The notes: generated by a model from the letters alone, not told the origin. DNA of 64,000 nt from Schinkia azotoformans LMG 9581 (GCF_000307855.1 NZ_AJLR01000041.1:1-64000), one strand, 5' to 3'; shown: positions 22,461-30,712, counted from the first letter of the stretch. Numbers and translations: made by a program.

Positions 22461-23858
22461 ATGCTTCATGATTTATATAAACCATCACGGCATTGGAAAG
22501 ATATCGAGCTTTGGAAGGACGTATCAGAGGAGCAATGGAATGATTGGATTTGGCAGCTGACAAATACCATTCGTACACTTGATGATTTAAAAAAGGTGAT
22601 TGATCTGACACCGGAGGAAGAAGAGGGCGTACGTATATCCACAAAAACAATCCCACTAAACATTACCCCATATTATGCATCATTAATGAATCCAACCGAT
22701 TCCAGATGTCCGATTCGAATGCAGTCTGTTCCAGTTGGAAAGGAAATCTACAAAACAAAATATGATATGGAAGATCCGTTAGAAGAAGACGAGGATTCAC
22801 CAGTTGCCGGTTTAACCCACCGTTATCCTGATCGAGTCCTATTCCTTGTCACAAATCAATGCTCCATGTATTGCCGCTATTGTACACGCCGCCGTTTTTC
22901 CGGCCAAATTGGCATGGGCGTTCCGAAGAAACAGATTGATGGTGCAATTGACTATATTCGGAATACACCAGAGGTCCGGGATGTCCTACTCTCAGGTGGT
23001 GACGCTTTATTAATAAATGATACGATTCTCGAATATATTATTAAAAATTTACGAGCAATCCCACATGTTGAAATCATTCGAATCGGCACAAGAGCCCCAG
23101 TCGTTTTTCCACAACGAATCACTGAAAACCTCTGCAATATTCTCAAAAAATATCATCCAGTTTGGCTGAATACTCACTTTAACACACCTATCGAAATAAC
23201 CGAAGACTCAAAACATGCTTGTGAAATGCTTATAAATGCTGGAGTTCCTGTAGGAAACCAATCCGTTATATTGGCAGGCATCAACGACAGCGTCCCAATC
23301 ATGAAAAAACTCATGCATTCGTTAGTGAAAATCCGTGTACGCCCATATTACATCTACCAATGCGATCTTTCAGAAGGAATTGGCCATTTCCGTGCCCCGA
23401 TTTCAAAAGGAATAGAAATTATTGAAGGGTTGCGCGGGCATACATCCGGATATGCAGTACCAACCTTTGTTGTGGATGCTCCTGGTGGAGGAGGAAAAAT
23501 TGCGTTACAGCCCAATTATATAATTTCACAAAGCCCTACAAAAACGGTCCTTCGCAATTTCGAAGGGGTCATTACCACATACCCAGAGCCAGAAAACTAT
23601 GTAGGGGGCCGGGCCGACGACTATATAAGTGAATTATTCCCAGGACTCATAAAAACGCCATCTAAAACCGGAATTACCTCATTAATGAACGACGAGCAAT
23701 TTAATCTTGTTCCAAAATCGCTACAGCGCCATGATCGCCGCCAAAATTTCAAACAAAGTCCAACCTATTCTAGCTTAAAAGAAAAGCGCGAAAAACGCGA
23801 TGAACTCAAAGAGAAAAAGTTTCAAGCCCAACTTAAAAAAGAGAATGAAGGCGAATGA
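22461..23858 (+). CDS. kamA: Lysine 2,3-aminomutase
   Basis: A 465-residue radical SAM, PLP-dependent enzyme that converts L-lysine to L-beta-lysine. The [4Fe-4S] motif is CSMYCRYC near residue 135, inside VTNQCSMYCRYCTRRRF. The PLP-binding region is visible as VDAPGGGGK near residue 345; the lysine in that loop is the Schiff-base residue in this family. The SAM-binding LLSGGDALL and the substrate-binding RIGTRAPVVFPQR segments are also conserved. The C-terminal 50 residues are highly charged (EKREKRDELKEKKFQAQLKK), as in Bacillus KamA. ATG 22461 follows GGGGGAAAT. Expression should come from the -24/-12 promoter at 22377. Confidence 0.96.
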   Translation: MLHDLYKPSRHWKDIELWKDVSEEQWNDWIWQLTNTIRTLDDLKKVIDLTPEEEEGVRISTKTIPLNITPYYASLMNPTDSRCPIRMQSVPVGKEIYKTKYDMEDPLEEDEDSPVAGLTHRYPDRVLFLVTNQCSMYCRYCTRRRFSGQIGMGVPKKQIDGAIDYIRNTPEVRDVLLSGGDALLINDTILEYIIKNLRAIPHVEIIRIGTRAPVVFPQRITENLCNILKKYHPVWLNTHFNTPIEITEDSKHACEMLINAGVPVGNQSVILAGINDSVPIMKKLMHSLVKIRVRPYYIYQCDLSEGIGHFRAPISKGIEIIEGLRGHTSGYAVPTFVVDAPGGGGKIALQPNYIISQSPTKTVLRNFEGVITTYPEPENYVGGRADDYISELFPGLIKTPSKTGITSLMNDEQFNLVPKSLQRHDRRQNFKQSPTYSSLKEKREKRDELKEKKFQAQLKKENEGE

Positions 23859-23920
23859 GCCACAGGGTCGGGTTCTCTGGTCCAGTTTTGCGAGCCAGAG
23901 GGTCGGGAACTGTGTCCCAG
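23857..23920. repeat. Doublet of GGGTCGGG-type REP-like elements
   Basis: Two direct copies: CCACAGGGTCGGGTTCTCTGG (about 23860-23880) and CCAGAGGGTCGGGAACTGTG (about 23895-23913). The ends pair across the unit: CACAG with CTGTG, and CTCTGG with CCAGAG, so the whole 50-60 bases can fold into one long hairpin with the two GGGTCGGG cores bulged or stacked. It lies between kamA and yokU. Confidence 0.75.
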
Positions 23921-23935
23921 AAAGGAGTGAGATGA

Positions 23936-24208
23936 GTGAATTGTGAATGGTGCAAAGCTGCTAATGCAGTGGAAACAACCTGTACTGTCTACTGGGAACT
24001 TCCGGATGGGTCAAGAGCAATTGAAATTACGGATACCCCCGGGATTTCATGTCCGGACTGTGGTATGGAATATCAGCCTGAAAATTTTATTGAAGAAATT
24101 GAAGACCAACTCATGCTTATTGATACAAAACAAATTGCCAAAACAATACCCTACGAACAATTAATGCAATTACCTAAAATGCTAAAAAGAAATTACTTTA
24201 AATTTTGA
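23936..24208 (+). CDS. yokU: YokU-family zinc-ribbon protein
   Basis: A 90-residue protein from GTG 23936 with AAGGAG upstream. Two CxxC pairs form a zinc knuckle: MNCEWCKAAN at the start and ISCPDCGMEY near residue 40, separated by an antiparallel strand pair (TCTVYWELPDGSRAIEITDT). A helical C-terminal part follows (IEEIEDQLMLIDTKQIAKTI). This arrangement is the YokU family, close to the N-terminal half of MqsA/HigA-type antitoxins but with no DNA-binding domain. It is regularly found beside kamA in bacilli. Its role in lysine breakdown is unknown. Confidence 0.85.
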   Translation: MNCEWCKAANAVETTCTVYWELPDGSRAIEITDTPGISCPDCGMEYQPENFIEEIEDQLMLIDTKQIAKTIPYEQLMQLPKMLKRNYFKF

Positions 24209-24213
24209 TTGTG

Positions 24214-24273
24214 TGGGAACGCTAGGACGGTTCTCGTATTCCATGGAACACACGAACCGTCCCCATGTTCCAC
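24214..24273. repeat. REPIN-like inverted doublet, GAACCGTCC family
   Basis: GTGGGAACGCTAGGACGG with TTCTCGTATTCC, then GGAACACACGAACCGTCC with CCATGTTCCAC. The two halves are inverted copies (GGACGGTTC against GAACCGTCC) joined by AT, so the unit forms one long palindrome. It lies between yokU and yodT, and an open frame across it is an artefact of the repeat. Confidence 0.75.
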
Positions 24274-24305
24274 CAACTTTGCTTCCAAGGAAAGAGGGGA
24301 TTCGC

Positions 24306-25646
24306 TTGAAGCGTTCCTTATTGATTAAACCAATGATGAATGAATACTATCCAACTGTTACCCATGGAGATGGGATTTACCTATTTGATAATACCGGAAA
24401 AAAATATATCGATGGTTGCTCCGGTGCAGTCACCGCAAGCATCGGTCACACCAACCCCGAAATAATAGCAGCCATGTATGAACAAGCCAATAAAGTTTCC
24501 TTTGTCTATCGCTCACAATTTACATCTGAGCCGGCTGAAGAGCTCGCAAATAAGTTGAATTCACTTTTAAATGCAAAAGAAGACTATTGGTCCTTTTTTG
24601 TTAACAGTGGGTCTGAAGCAGTTGAGACAGCCATGAAGATTGCGATCCAGCACTGGCAGGAGAAAGGCAACTATCGGAAAAATAAAATACTTTCACGCTG
24701 GATCAGTTACCATGGAATCACCATTGGTGCCTTATCATTATCAGGTCATGTAAAACGTCGTGAGCGCTTTGTTCACATTTTAGAAGACTACCCGGTTGTA
24801 TCACCTGTCTATTGCTACCGTTGTCCATTCAATCAAAAGTATCCGGATTGTCAGCTGTCTTGTGCCAACGATTTAGAAACAGCGATTGAGCGGGCAGGTG
24901 CAGATCAAATTGCTGCCTTTATTGCGGAACCAATTGTTGGTGCAGCGGGCGGTGCGATTACACCTCCGGATGGCTACTATCAAAAGATTAGAGAAATTTG
25001 TGACCGTCATCATATTTTGTTTATCGCGGATGAAGTGATGACCGGGCTTGGCAGGACGGGAAAAATGTTTGGCCTGGACCACTGGGGAGTAAGGGCCGAT
25101 ATCATGGCACTTGGAAAAGGGGTGAGTGCCGGCTATACCCCGATTGCAGCGGCACTTGCCAGCGAAAAAGTTATGGAACCGATATTAAACGGTTCGAACT
25201 CTATTATGAGCGGCCATACCCTAAGTGCAAATCCACAATCAACTGCCACGGCTCTCGCTGTTATTAATTTTATTGAAAAAAGTAAGTTAGTTGAAAATGT
25301 GCAGGAAAACGGGGAGTATTTGCTTCAAAAACTACAAGCATTAGCAGCAAACTCCCAAATAATCGGTGATGTCCGCGGTAAAGGGCTCATGATTGGAATC
25401 GAATTTGTTTCAGATGTAAAAACAAAACAACCATTCTCAAGTGGTGTGCAAATTACTAAAAAGATAGTCGATCAAGCGCGCGATAAAGGCCTACTTGTTT
25501 ACCCGGCATCTGCCGGAAAAGAAGGAGCACAGGGTGATGCTGTTATTATTTCACCCCCATTTATCATCACCAAACAGGAGATTGACGACCTTGTTGCGGT
25601 TTTAAAAGAAACCATTGAAGCGGTTCAAAATGAATTAGTGGGATAG
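24306..25646 (+). CDS. yodT: Class III aminotransferase (YodT)
   Basis: A 446-residue PLP enzyme. TTG 24306 follows AGGAAAGAGGGG; the longer frame would start inside the palindrome. It has the family landmarks: VNSGSEAVETAMKIA near residue 100, FIADEVMTGLGRTGK near 240, and the PLP lysine in IMALGKGVSAGYTPIAA near 265. A Cys-rich insertion CYRCPFNQKYPDCQLSC near 165-180 is also seen in YodT-type enzymes. It probably removes an amino group from an intermediate after N-acetyl-beta-lysine. Gene order and spacing (12 nt to the next gene) put it in the beta-lysine operon. Confidence 0.88.
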   Translation: MKRSLLIKPMMNEYYPTVTHGDGIYLFDNTGKKYIDGCSGAVTASIGHTNPEIIAAMYEQANKVSFVYRSQFTSEPAEELANKLNSLLNAKEDYWSFFVNSGSEAVETAMKIAIQHWQEKGNYRKNKILSRWISYHGITIGALSLSGHVKRRERFVHILEDYPVVSPVYCYRCPFNQKYPDCQLSCANDLETAIERAGADQIAAFIAEPIVGAAGGAITPPDGYYQKIREICDRHHILFIADEVMTGLGRTGKMFGLDHWGVRADIMALGKGVSAGYTPIAAALASEKVMEPILNGSNSIMSGHTLSANPQSTATALAVINFIEKSKLVENVQENGEYLLQKLQALAANSQIIGDVRGKGLMIGIEFVSDVKTKQPFSSGVQITKKIVDQARDKGLLVYPASAGKEGAQGDAVIISPPFIITKQEIDDLVAVLKETIEAVQNELVG

Positions 25647-25658
25647 GAGGTAAACAAC

Positions 25659-26360
25659 ATGCAAGCACCTCCACAAAGATTAATAAATAAAGTGGTTCCT
25701 ATTGAGGAAGCAATGGCCTTTATCGAGGATGGATGCACCTTAATGTTTGGCGGGTTTGGAGGCGTCGGAAATCCACCAACATTAATTAATGAAATCATCC
25801 GAAAAGAGGTTAAGGAATTAACATTAATAGGAAATGATACGGGCTTTCCTGATATCGGAATCGGCCGAATTGTAAGCCGTGGCATGGCTAAGAAAATCAT
25901 TGTGTCACATATCGGCTCGAATCCAATTGCCGGAAAATTAATGATGGAAGGAAAAATGAAGGTTGAATTTTCACCCCAAGGAACATTAGTTGAACGAATT
26001 CGGGCAGGGGGAGTGGGCCTTGGCGGGATTTTAACAGATGTCGGTCTAGACAGTATGGTTGAAGAAGGAAAACAAAAAATAACTGTCGCCGGAAAAGATT
26101 ATTTGGTGGAAACAGCCCTAACAGCAGATGTGTCAATTGTCTATGCAAAAAAGGCAGATACATTTGGCAATCTAATCTATGAAACAAGCGCCAGAAATAC
26201 AAATCCATTAGTTGCAATGGCCGGTAAATGGACGATAGCTGAAGTAGAAGAAATTGTTGAAGTCGGTGAATTAAATCCGGAAGAAATCATAACACCGGGA
26301 ATTTATGTCGATCGGGTTGTTAAAAGCAAAGGGGTCGATTGGAAATGGGCATGGGAGTAG
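25659..26360 (+). CDS. yodS: CoA-transferase alpha subunit (YodS)
   Basis: A 233-residue family I CoA-transferase subunit A. ATG 25659 follows AGGAGGTAAAC. The N-terminal region reads AMAFIEDGCTLMFGGFGGVG then NPPTLINEI, the CoA-binding GGFG motif. Later segments LIGNDTGFPDIGIGRI, VEFSPQGTLVERIRAGG and FGNLIYETSARNTNPL match the subunit A pattern. It pairs with the overlapping beta subunit gene. Together they should move CoA onto a keto-acid such as 3-keto-5-acetamidohexanoate in this pathway; the exact acid is inferred. Confidence 0.9.
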   Translation: MQAPPQRLINKVVPIEEAMAFIEDGCTLMFGGFGGVGNPPTLINEIIRKEVKELTLIGNDTGFPDIGIGRIVSRGMAKKIIVSHIGSNPIAGKLMMEGKMKVEFSPQGTLVERIRAGGVGLGGILTDVGLDSMVEEGKQKITVAGKDYLVETALTADVSIVYAKKADTFGNLIYETSARNTNPLVAMAGKWTIAEVEEIVEVGELNPEEIITPGIYVDRVVKSKGVDWKWAWE

Positions 26361-27007
26361 ATGTACGGAATCGAATTGCAAAGCGGGCAGCAAAGGAAAT
26401 AAAGGATGGAATGATTGTAAATTTGGGGATCGGCATTCCATCTCTTATTCCTAACCATCTCCCAAAAGACATACAGGTCATGTTTCATGCGGAAAATGGG
26501 GTTTTGGGTGTAGGGAAATCTCCTGAAAAAGGGGCAGAGGACCCGACCCTTTGTAATGCCGGCGGATTTCCGGTGACGACAGTTCCGGGGGCATCATTCT
26601 TTGACAGTGCCACTGCCTTTGGAATGATCCGCTCCGGTAATGTTGATTTAACCGTTCTTGGCGGATTAGAGGTTAGTGAGAAGGGTGATCTTGCTAATTG
26701 GATTGTACCGGGAAAAAGGGTGCCCGGGATCGGTGGGGCAATGGAACTGGCCAAAAAAGCAAAAAAAGTCATTGTCCTCATGAATCATTGCAATAAATAT
26801 GGTGAGCCTAAATTGCTGGAAAGCTGTGCACTGCCGTTAACGGCAAAGGCCTGCGTGAGTTTAATTATTACGGATATGGCTGTGATCGAAGTGACAGATC
26901 AAGGTTTTCTTTTAAAAGAGGTGATGGGACCTTACACAGTGGAAGAAATTAAAGAAAAAACGGCAGCCACTATGATTGTTTCGGAGAGCTTGCAGATTAT
27001 TGATTAA
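26345..27007 (+). CDS. yodR: CoA-transferase beta subunit (YodR)
   Basis: A 220-residue family I subunit B. The start overlaps yodS by 16 bp; ATG 26345 or ATG 26351 are both plausible, since GGAAATGG lies just upstream of the second. The catalytic glutamate motif of subunit B is clear: VMFHAENGVLGVG near residue 45 (the SENG/AENG glutamate). GLEVSEKGDLANWIVPGK and MNHCNKYGEPKLLESCALPL are typical of the family. It forms a heterodimer or heterotetramer with YodS. The stop is followed by a palindrome that overlaps the next RBS. Confidence 0.9.
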   Translation: MGMGVDVRNRIAKRAAKEIKDGMIVNLGIGIPSLIPNHLPKDIQVMFHAENGVLGVGKSPEKGAEDPTLCNAGGFPVTTVPGASFFDSATAFGMIRSGNVDLTVLGGLEVSEKGDLANWIVPGKRVPGIGGAMELAKKAKKVIVLMNHCNKYGEPKLLESCALPLTAKACVSLIITDMAVIEVTDQGFLLKEVMGPYTVEEIKEKTAATMIVSESLQIID

Positions 27008-27012
27008 CAAGA

Positions 27013-27041
27013 TGGAACATGAGAACCGTCCCCATGTTCCA
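27013..27041. repeat. REP-like palindrome overlapping the yodQ RBS, GAACCGTCC family
   Basis: TGGAACATG (27013-27021) and CATGTTCCA (27033-27041) form a perfect 9-bp stem around AGAACCGTCCC. The 3' arm is followed directly by AAGGAGG, the ribosome binding site of yodQ, so folding of the element could limit access to it. The core GAACCGTCCCCATGTTCC also occurs at 24255-24272. Confidence 0.8.
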
Positions 27042-27056
27042 AAGGAGGTTTGAGCC

Positions 27057-28337
27057 TTGGAAGATAACCGGCAGAAATTGTTACAGTCTCAAATTCATGA
27101 CTGGCTTTTGAAAAATAAAGATTCTGGCACCCGGCTTTTACAAAAATTAGTGCAGGCTGACAGCACACAAGCAAATGAAAAAGGTGCACAGGGAATCGTC
27201 ATAGAAGCTCTTCATGAAATCGGCTTGCGGGTTGATATTTGGGAGCAAGACGGTGATGAACTAGTACAACATCCTTATTTTGTATCGCCACGAACGGAAT
27301 TTAAAGAAAGTCCCAATGTCGTCGGTGTAAAAAAAGGAACAGGCGGCGGACGCTCCCTTATTTTAAATGGCCATATCGATGTCGTTCCTGCCGGAGACTT
27401 CGAGCAATGGGAACATCACCCGTTTAGTGGGAAAGTGGTTGAAGGAAAATTATATGGGCGTGGTGCTACAGATATGAAGGGTGGGAATGTGTCACTCCTA
27501 TTGGCATTATCGGCCCTTCAACAGCTAGACATACAACTAAAAGGGGACATTATTTTCCAAAGTGTAATTGAAGAGGAGAGCGGTGGGTCAGGTACGTTGG
27601 CGACTATTTTACGAGGCTATAAGGCCGATGCGGCGATCATACCAGAGCCGACCAATATGAGAATTTTTCCGAAGCAACAAGGGTCAATGTGGTTTCGGAT
27701 TCATGTAAAAGGGCGAGCAGCCCATGGTGGCACCCGTTATGAAGGTGTAAGTGCGATAGAAAAAGCGCTATTGGTAGTTGAATATATAAACAAGCTTGAA
27801 AAAAAGAGAAACGAAAGGATTACCGATCCGCTTTACAGCAAAGTACCGATTCCAATCCCGATAAACCTGGGCAAAATTGAAGGGGGAAATTGGCCCTCCT
27901 CCGTGCCGGACCATGTAAAACTGGAGGGACGGATGGGTGTTTCTCCTGAAGAAACAATGGAAGAAGCTAAATTAGAGATGGAAAGCTGGATTGCAAAACT
28001 GCAAGAAGTAGACCCCTGGTTTGCCGAGCATCCGGTTGTTATTGAATGGTTTGGTGCCAGATGGGTACCTGGTGCAATAAATCTTGAACATGAATTAATG
28101 AATAAACTGATTACGAACTATCAGCAAATTCAAGGCGAGACCCCGATAGTGGAAGCTTCACCATGGGGGACCGATGGTGGTTTGCTGACAAAAGTCGGAG
28201 AAACTCCAACCATTGTATTTGGACCTGGCGTGACAGAAAAAGCACACCACCCTAACGAATACATTGAACTCGAAAAAGTATTTGAAGCCGCCGAAATCAT
28301 TGCGCTAACAGCAATAGATTGGTGTGGTCTCCATTAA
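27057..28337 (+). CDS. yodQ: M20-family deacetylase/peptidase (YodQ)
   Basis: A 426-residue zinc-dependent amidohydrolase of the ArgE/DapE/acetylornithine deacetylase group. TTG 27057 follows AAGGAGGTTTGAGCC. Metal ligands are visible: LILNGHIDVVPAGD near residue 105, GRGATDMKGGNVSLLLA near 140, and the catalytic Glu pair VIEEESGGSG near 180. The dimerisation insert starts MWFRIHVKGRAAHGG near 225, and GPGVTEKAHHPNEYIEL near 395 gives the last His ligand. In this operon it probably removes the acetyl group added by AblB. A repeat follows its stop, then a second aminotransferase gene. Confidence 0.9.
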   Translation: MEDNRQKLLQSQIHDWLLKNKDSGTRLLQKLVQADSTQANEKGAQGIVIEALHEIGLRVDIWEQDGDELVQHPYFVSPRTEFKESPNVVGVKKGTGGGRSLILNGHIDVVPAGDFEQWEHHPFSGKVVEGKLYGRGATDMKGGNVSLLLALSALQQLDIQLKGDIIFQSVIEEESGGSGTLATILRGYKADAAIIPEPTNMRIFPKQQGSMWFRIHVKGRAAHGGTRYEGVSAIEKALLVVEYINKLEKKRNERITDPLYSKVPIPIPINLGKIEGGNWPSSVPDHVKLEGRMGVSPEETMEEAKLEMESWIAKLQEVDPWFAEHPVVIEWFGARWVPGAINLEHELMNKLITNYQQIQGETPIVEASPWGTDGGLLTKVGETPTIVFGPGVTEKAHHPNEYIELEKVFEAAEIIALTAIDWCGLH

Positions 28338-28342
28338 GCTTG

Positions 28343-28384
28343 GTGGGCCACGGGGTCGGGAACTGCGGCTCGAATTGGCCCGAT
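28343..28384. repeat. REP-like element, GGGTCGGGAAC core with GCGGCTCG tail
   Basis: GGGCCA (28345-28350) and TGGCCC (28376-28381) bracket CGGGGTCGGGAACTG and CGGCTCGAAT. The 20 bases GGGTCGGGAACTGCGGCTCG match the copy at 11311 region exactly. It lies between yodQ and the second aminotransferase gene. Confidence 0.7.
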
Positions 28385-28405
28385 TTAACAAAAGGGGTGA
28401 TTCCT

Positions 28406-29731
28406 ATGACCAAAAAACAAGTGGATATTCAACGATTGGAGGAGCTTGATAAAAAGCACTTTCTTCACCCAACAACTTCAATTAAAGAACAGCAGGAGGC
28501 AGGTCCAGCTTTTATTTTTCAAACAGGAAAAGGCATTTATCTTGAAGATATGAAGGGAACAACACTTATTGATGGAATGTCTTCCCTTTGGAATGTCAAT
28601 GTTGGCCACGGCCGCGAGGAACTAGCCGATGCCGCCAAGGAGCAGATGGCTAAACTCGCTTTTACCTCATGTTTTAGCACGTTTAGTAATGAACCAGCGA
28701 TTCTTTTGGCAAAAAAAATCACTGATCTGGCACCCGCGCCTTTGACTGCTGTTTTCTTTACATCCGGCGGTTCAGAAGCCAATGATACCGCTTATAAGCT
28801 TGCCCGCCATTATTGGCTTCTAAAAGGCCAACCGGAGCGAAAAAAAATCATCTCAAGAACAAAATCCTATCATGGCGTATCAATGGGGGCTACAAGCGCT
28901 ACAGGATTGCAAGGCTTTCGTGAGTTTACAAAATCATTGGCGCCAGATTTCCACTTCGTTGACCATTTCGATACAGGGGCTTTACGCCGGTTAATTGAAG
29001 CAGAGGGACCCGAGACAATTGCGGCTATTATTGCCGAGCCGGTGCAAGGAGCTGGTGGGGTTCATGTTGCACCAAAAGATTATTTCAAGGAAGTAAAAGA
29101 TATTTGTACACAATATGGGATTTTGCTCATTACCGATGAAGTGATTACCGGGTTTGGGCGTACCGGAAAGTGGTTTGGCATGGAGCATTATGGTGTTATC
29201 CCGGATATGATGTGCTTTGCAAAGGGAATAACAAGCGGATATGTCCAGCTTGGTGGGGTTATGATTTCGGAGCAAATCCATAATGATTTGAAGGAGCTTT
29301 CTAGTGGCACATTATTGCATGGTTATACGTATAGCGGGCACGCAATGGCCTGTGCTGTAGGGTTGAAAAATATTGAATTGATTGAGAAGGAAAACCTTGT
29401 TGAAAATGCAAGAGCAAGAGGAGAACAATTGCTTAAAAGCTTGGAATGGATTAAAAGCGAGAGAAAGATAGTAAGCGCTGTTAGAGGGCTTGGGCTTATG
29501 GCCGCTTTAGATTTTGTTGATCAAAATCAACAGCCATTTCAACCGCCTGTTTCTCCGTTCATTTTTAAAGAAGCAGCCAAACTCGGGTTAATTTGCCGAG
29601 CGGTAACATTAAATGCTCAAGATACGATTGTTCTTGCGCCGCCACTTATTATCTCAAAAGAGGAAACTGAAAAAATTATTCATATTTTAAAAGAAGCCAT
29701 TAAAACAGTTGAATTAAACTATTACAATTAA
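28406..29731 (+). CDS. Second class III aminotransferase of the lysine cluster
   Basis: A 441-residue PLP enzyme. ATG 28406 follows AAAGGGGTG, and the longer frame runs through the repeat. Landmarks: GKGIYLEDMKGTTLIDGMSS, FFTSGGSEANDTAYKLARHYW near residue 115, LITDEVITGFGRTGKWFG near 240, and the PLP lysine in MMCFAKGITSGYVQLGG near 270. The N-terminus with HFLHPTTSIKEQQEAGPAFI resembles beta-alanine/omega-amino acid:pyruvate transaminases. B. subtilis has no second aminotransferase in its kamA operon, so this may handle a later omega-amino acid such as 4-aminobutyrate or beta-alanine. That function is inferred. Confidence 0.85.
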   Translation: MTKKQVDIQRLEELDKKHFLHPTTSIKEQQEAGPAFIFQTGKGIYLEDMKGTTLIDGMSSLWNVNVGHGREELADAAKEQMAKLAFTSCFSTFSNEPAILLAKKITDLAPAPLTAVFFTSGGSEANDTAYKLARHYWLLKGQPERKKIISRTKSYHGVSMGATSATGLQGFREFTKSLAPDFHFVDHFDTGALRRLIEAEGPETIAAIIAEPVQGAGGVHVAPKDYFKEVKDICTQYGILLITDEVITGFGRTGKWFGMEHYGVIPDMMCFAKGITSGYVQLGGVMISEQIHNDLKELSSGTLLHGYTYSGHAMACAVGLKNIELIEKENLVENARARGEQLLKSLEWIKSERKIVSAVRGLGLMAALDFVDQNQQPFQPPVSPFIFKEAAKLGLICRAVTLNAQDTIVLAPPLIISKEETEKIIHILKEAIKTVELNYYN

Positions 29732-29788
29732 TTACCATCATTAACCCGCCCCTCCTAAGAAAAAATAGAAGTTAGGGGGGAGTAAGTG

Positions 29789-30652
29789 ATGAAGTTTAAG
29801 GCCATTCATTTTTTTCTTTGTTTTATATTCATTTTTCTACCATCGAAATCCTTTGCCATAGAAGGAAATAAGGATCTATACGAGGATCAAGATGATCCAC
29901 TTAGTTTTATGGTTGAAGTATTGCCTTGGGATCAAGTAAACAATATCATGCCCAAATATACAATCTTCACAATTATTGATGTCGAGACAGGCCTTTCTTT
30001 TAAAGTCCAACGACGGGCTGGAAGCCAGCATGCCGATGTACAGCCGTTAACCTACAAGGATACAAAAATCATGAAAAAAATTTACAACGGAAAATGGAGC
30101 TGGAACCGCAGGGCGATCCTTGTTCTTGTTGAAGATCAATTGCTCGCTGCCTCCATGCATGGAATGCCGCATGGAGCTGGAGCTCTGAAAAATGGCTTTC
30201 CAGGACATTTCTGTGTTCACTTTTGGGAAAGCACTACCCATAAAAGAGACAAAATGGATCCGGCTCACCAGCTTATGATTTTAAAAGCCGCTGGCAAGTT
30301 AGATGATTATTTTAATCAAATCGATCCATACAAGATGATTGAAATATTTGCGTTAGCTGTAAATAATCACGATAAAAATATTCTAGCGGAGACGATCGTT
30401 GATAATAAATACAAACAAAAGTTGACCACTAAAATGACAAAGGATATCTCGTACTTTAGTATAATGGGGGTGTCATTATTGCCGATGGAGGACCTGAACT
30501 ACCAATTGGTAATGGAAGTCCCTGTCAAGGTTGAATTTCTTGATAAAAATAAAGGCAAATCAAAAAAGGTCATTCATTTTGTGGTCAGAAGAGATAGTCT
30601 CGTCGATAGATGGTATATTGAAGGGCAAACGATACTGAAGGAAATAAAGTAA
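29789..30652 (+). CDS. Secreted protein with GHFCVHF motif, unknown function
   Basis: A 287-residue exported protein. ATG 29789 follows GGGGGGAG. The signal peptide reads FKAIHFFLCFIFIFLPSKSF, with likely cleavage near AIEG. A first domain (about 30-165) contains SMHGMPHGAGALKNGFPGHF then CVHFWESTTH, a His/Cys-rich cluster that looks catalytic or metal-binding and that I recall from other Bacillus and Clostridium cell-surface proteins of unknown role. A second half (about 175-287) is alpha/beta with an ending typical of NTF2/DUF4878-like folds (DSLVDRWYIEGQTIL). The gene stands alone after the lysine cluster. Confidence 0.7.
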   Translation: MKFKAIHFFLCFIFIFLPSKSFAIEGNKDLYEDQDDPLSFMVEVLPWDQVNNIMPKYTIFTIIDVETGLSFKVQRRAGSQHADVQPLTYKDTKIMKKIYNGKWSWNRRAILVLVEDQLLAASMHGMPHGAGALKNGFPGHFCVHFWESTTHKRDKMDPAHQLMILKAAGKLDDYFNQIDPYKMIEIFALAVNNHDKNILAETIVDNKYKQKLTTKMTKDISYFSIMGVSLLPMEDLNYQLVMEVPVKVEFLDKNKGKSKKVIHFVVRRDSLVDRWYIEGQTILKEIK

Positions 30653-30680
30653 AAGTAAAATGCCGTTGATTTTCATAAAT

Positions 30681-30709
30681 AAAACGACTGTTAATTCCAG
30701 TCGTTTTTG
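30681..30709. terminator. Bidirectional terminator
   Basis: AAAACGACT and AGTCGTTTTT form the stem around GTTAATTCC. It lies between the secreted-protein gene and the convergent DUF3231 gene and has a U-tract on both strands. Confidence 0.85.
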
Positions 30710-30712
30710 CAT

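Noticed and set aside
24213-24305. A longer start for yodT.
   Set aside because: The extra codons come from the GAACCGTCC palindrome; TTG 24306 has a strong SD and gives the usual length.
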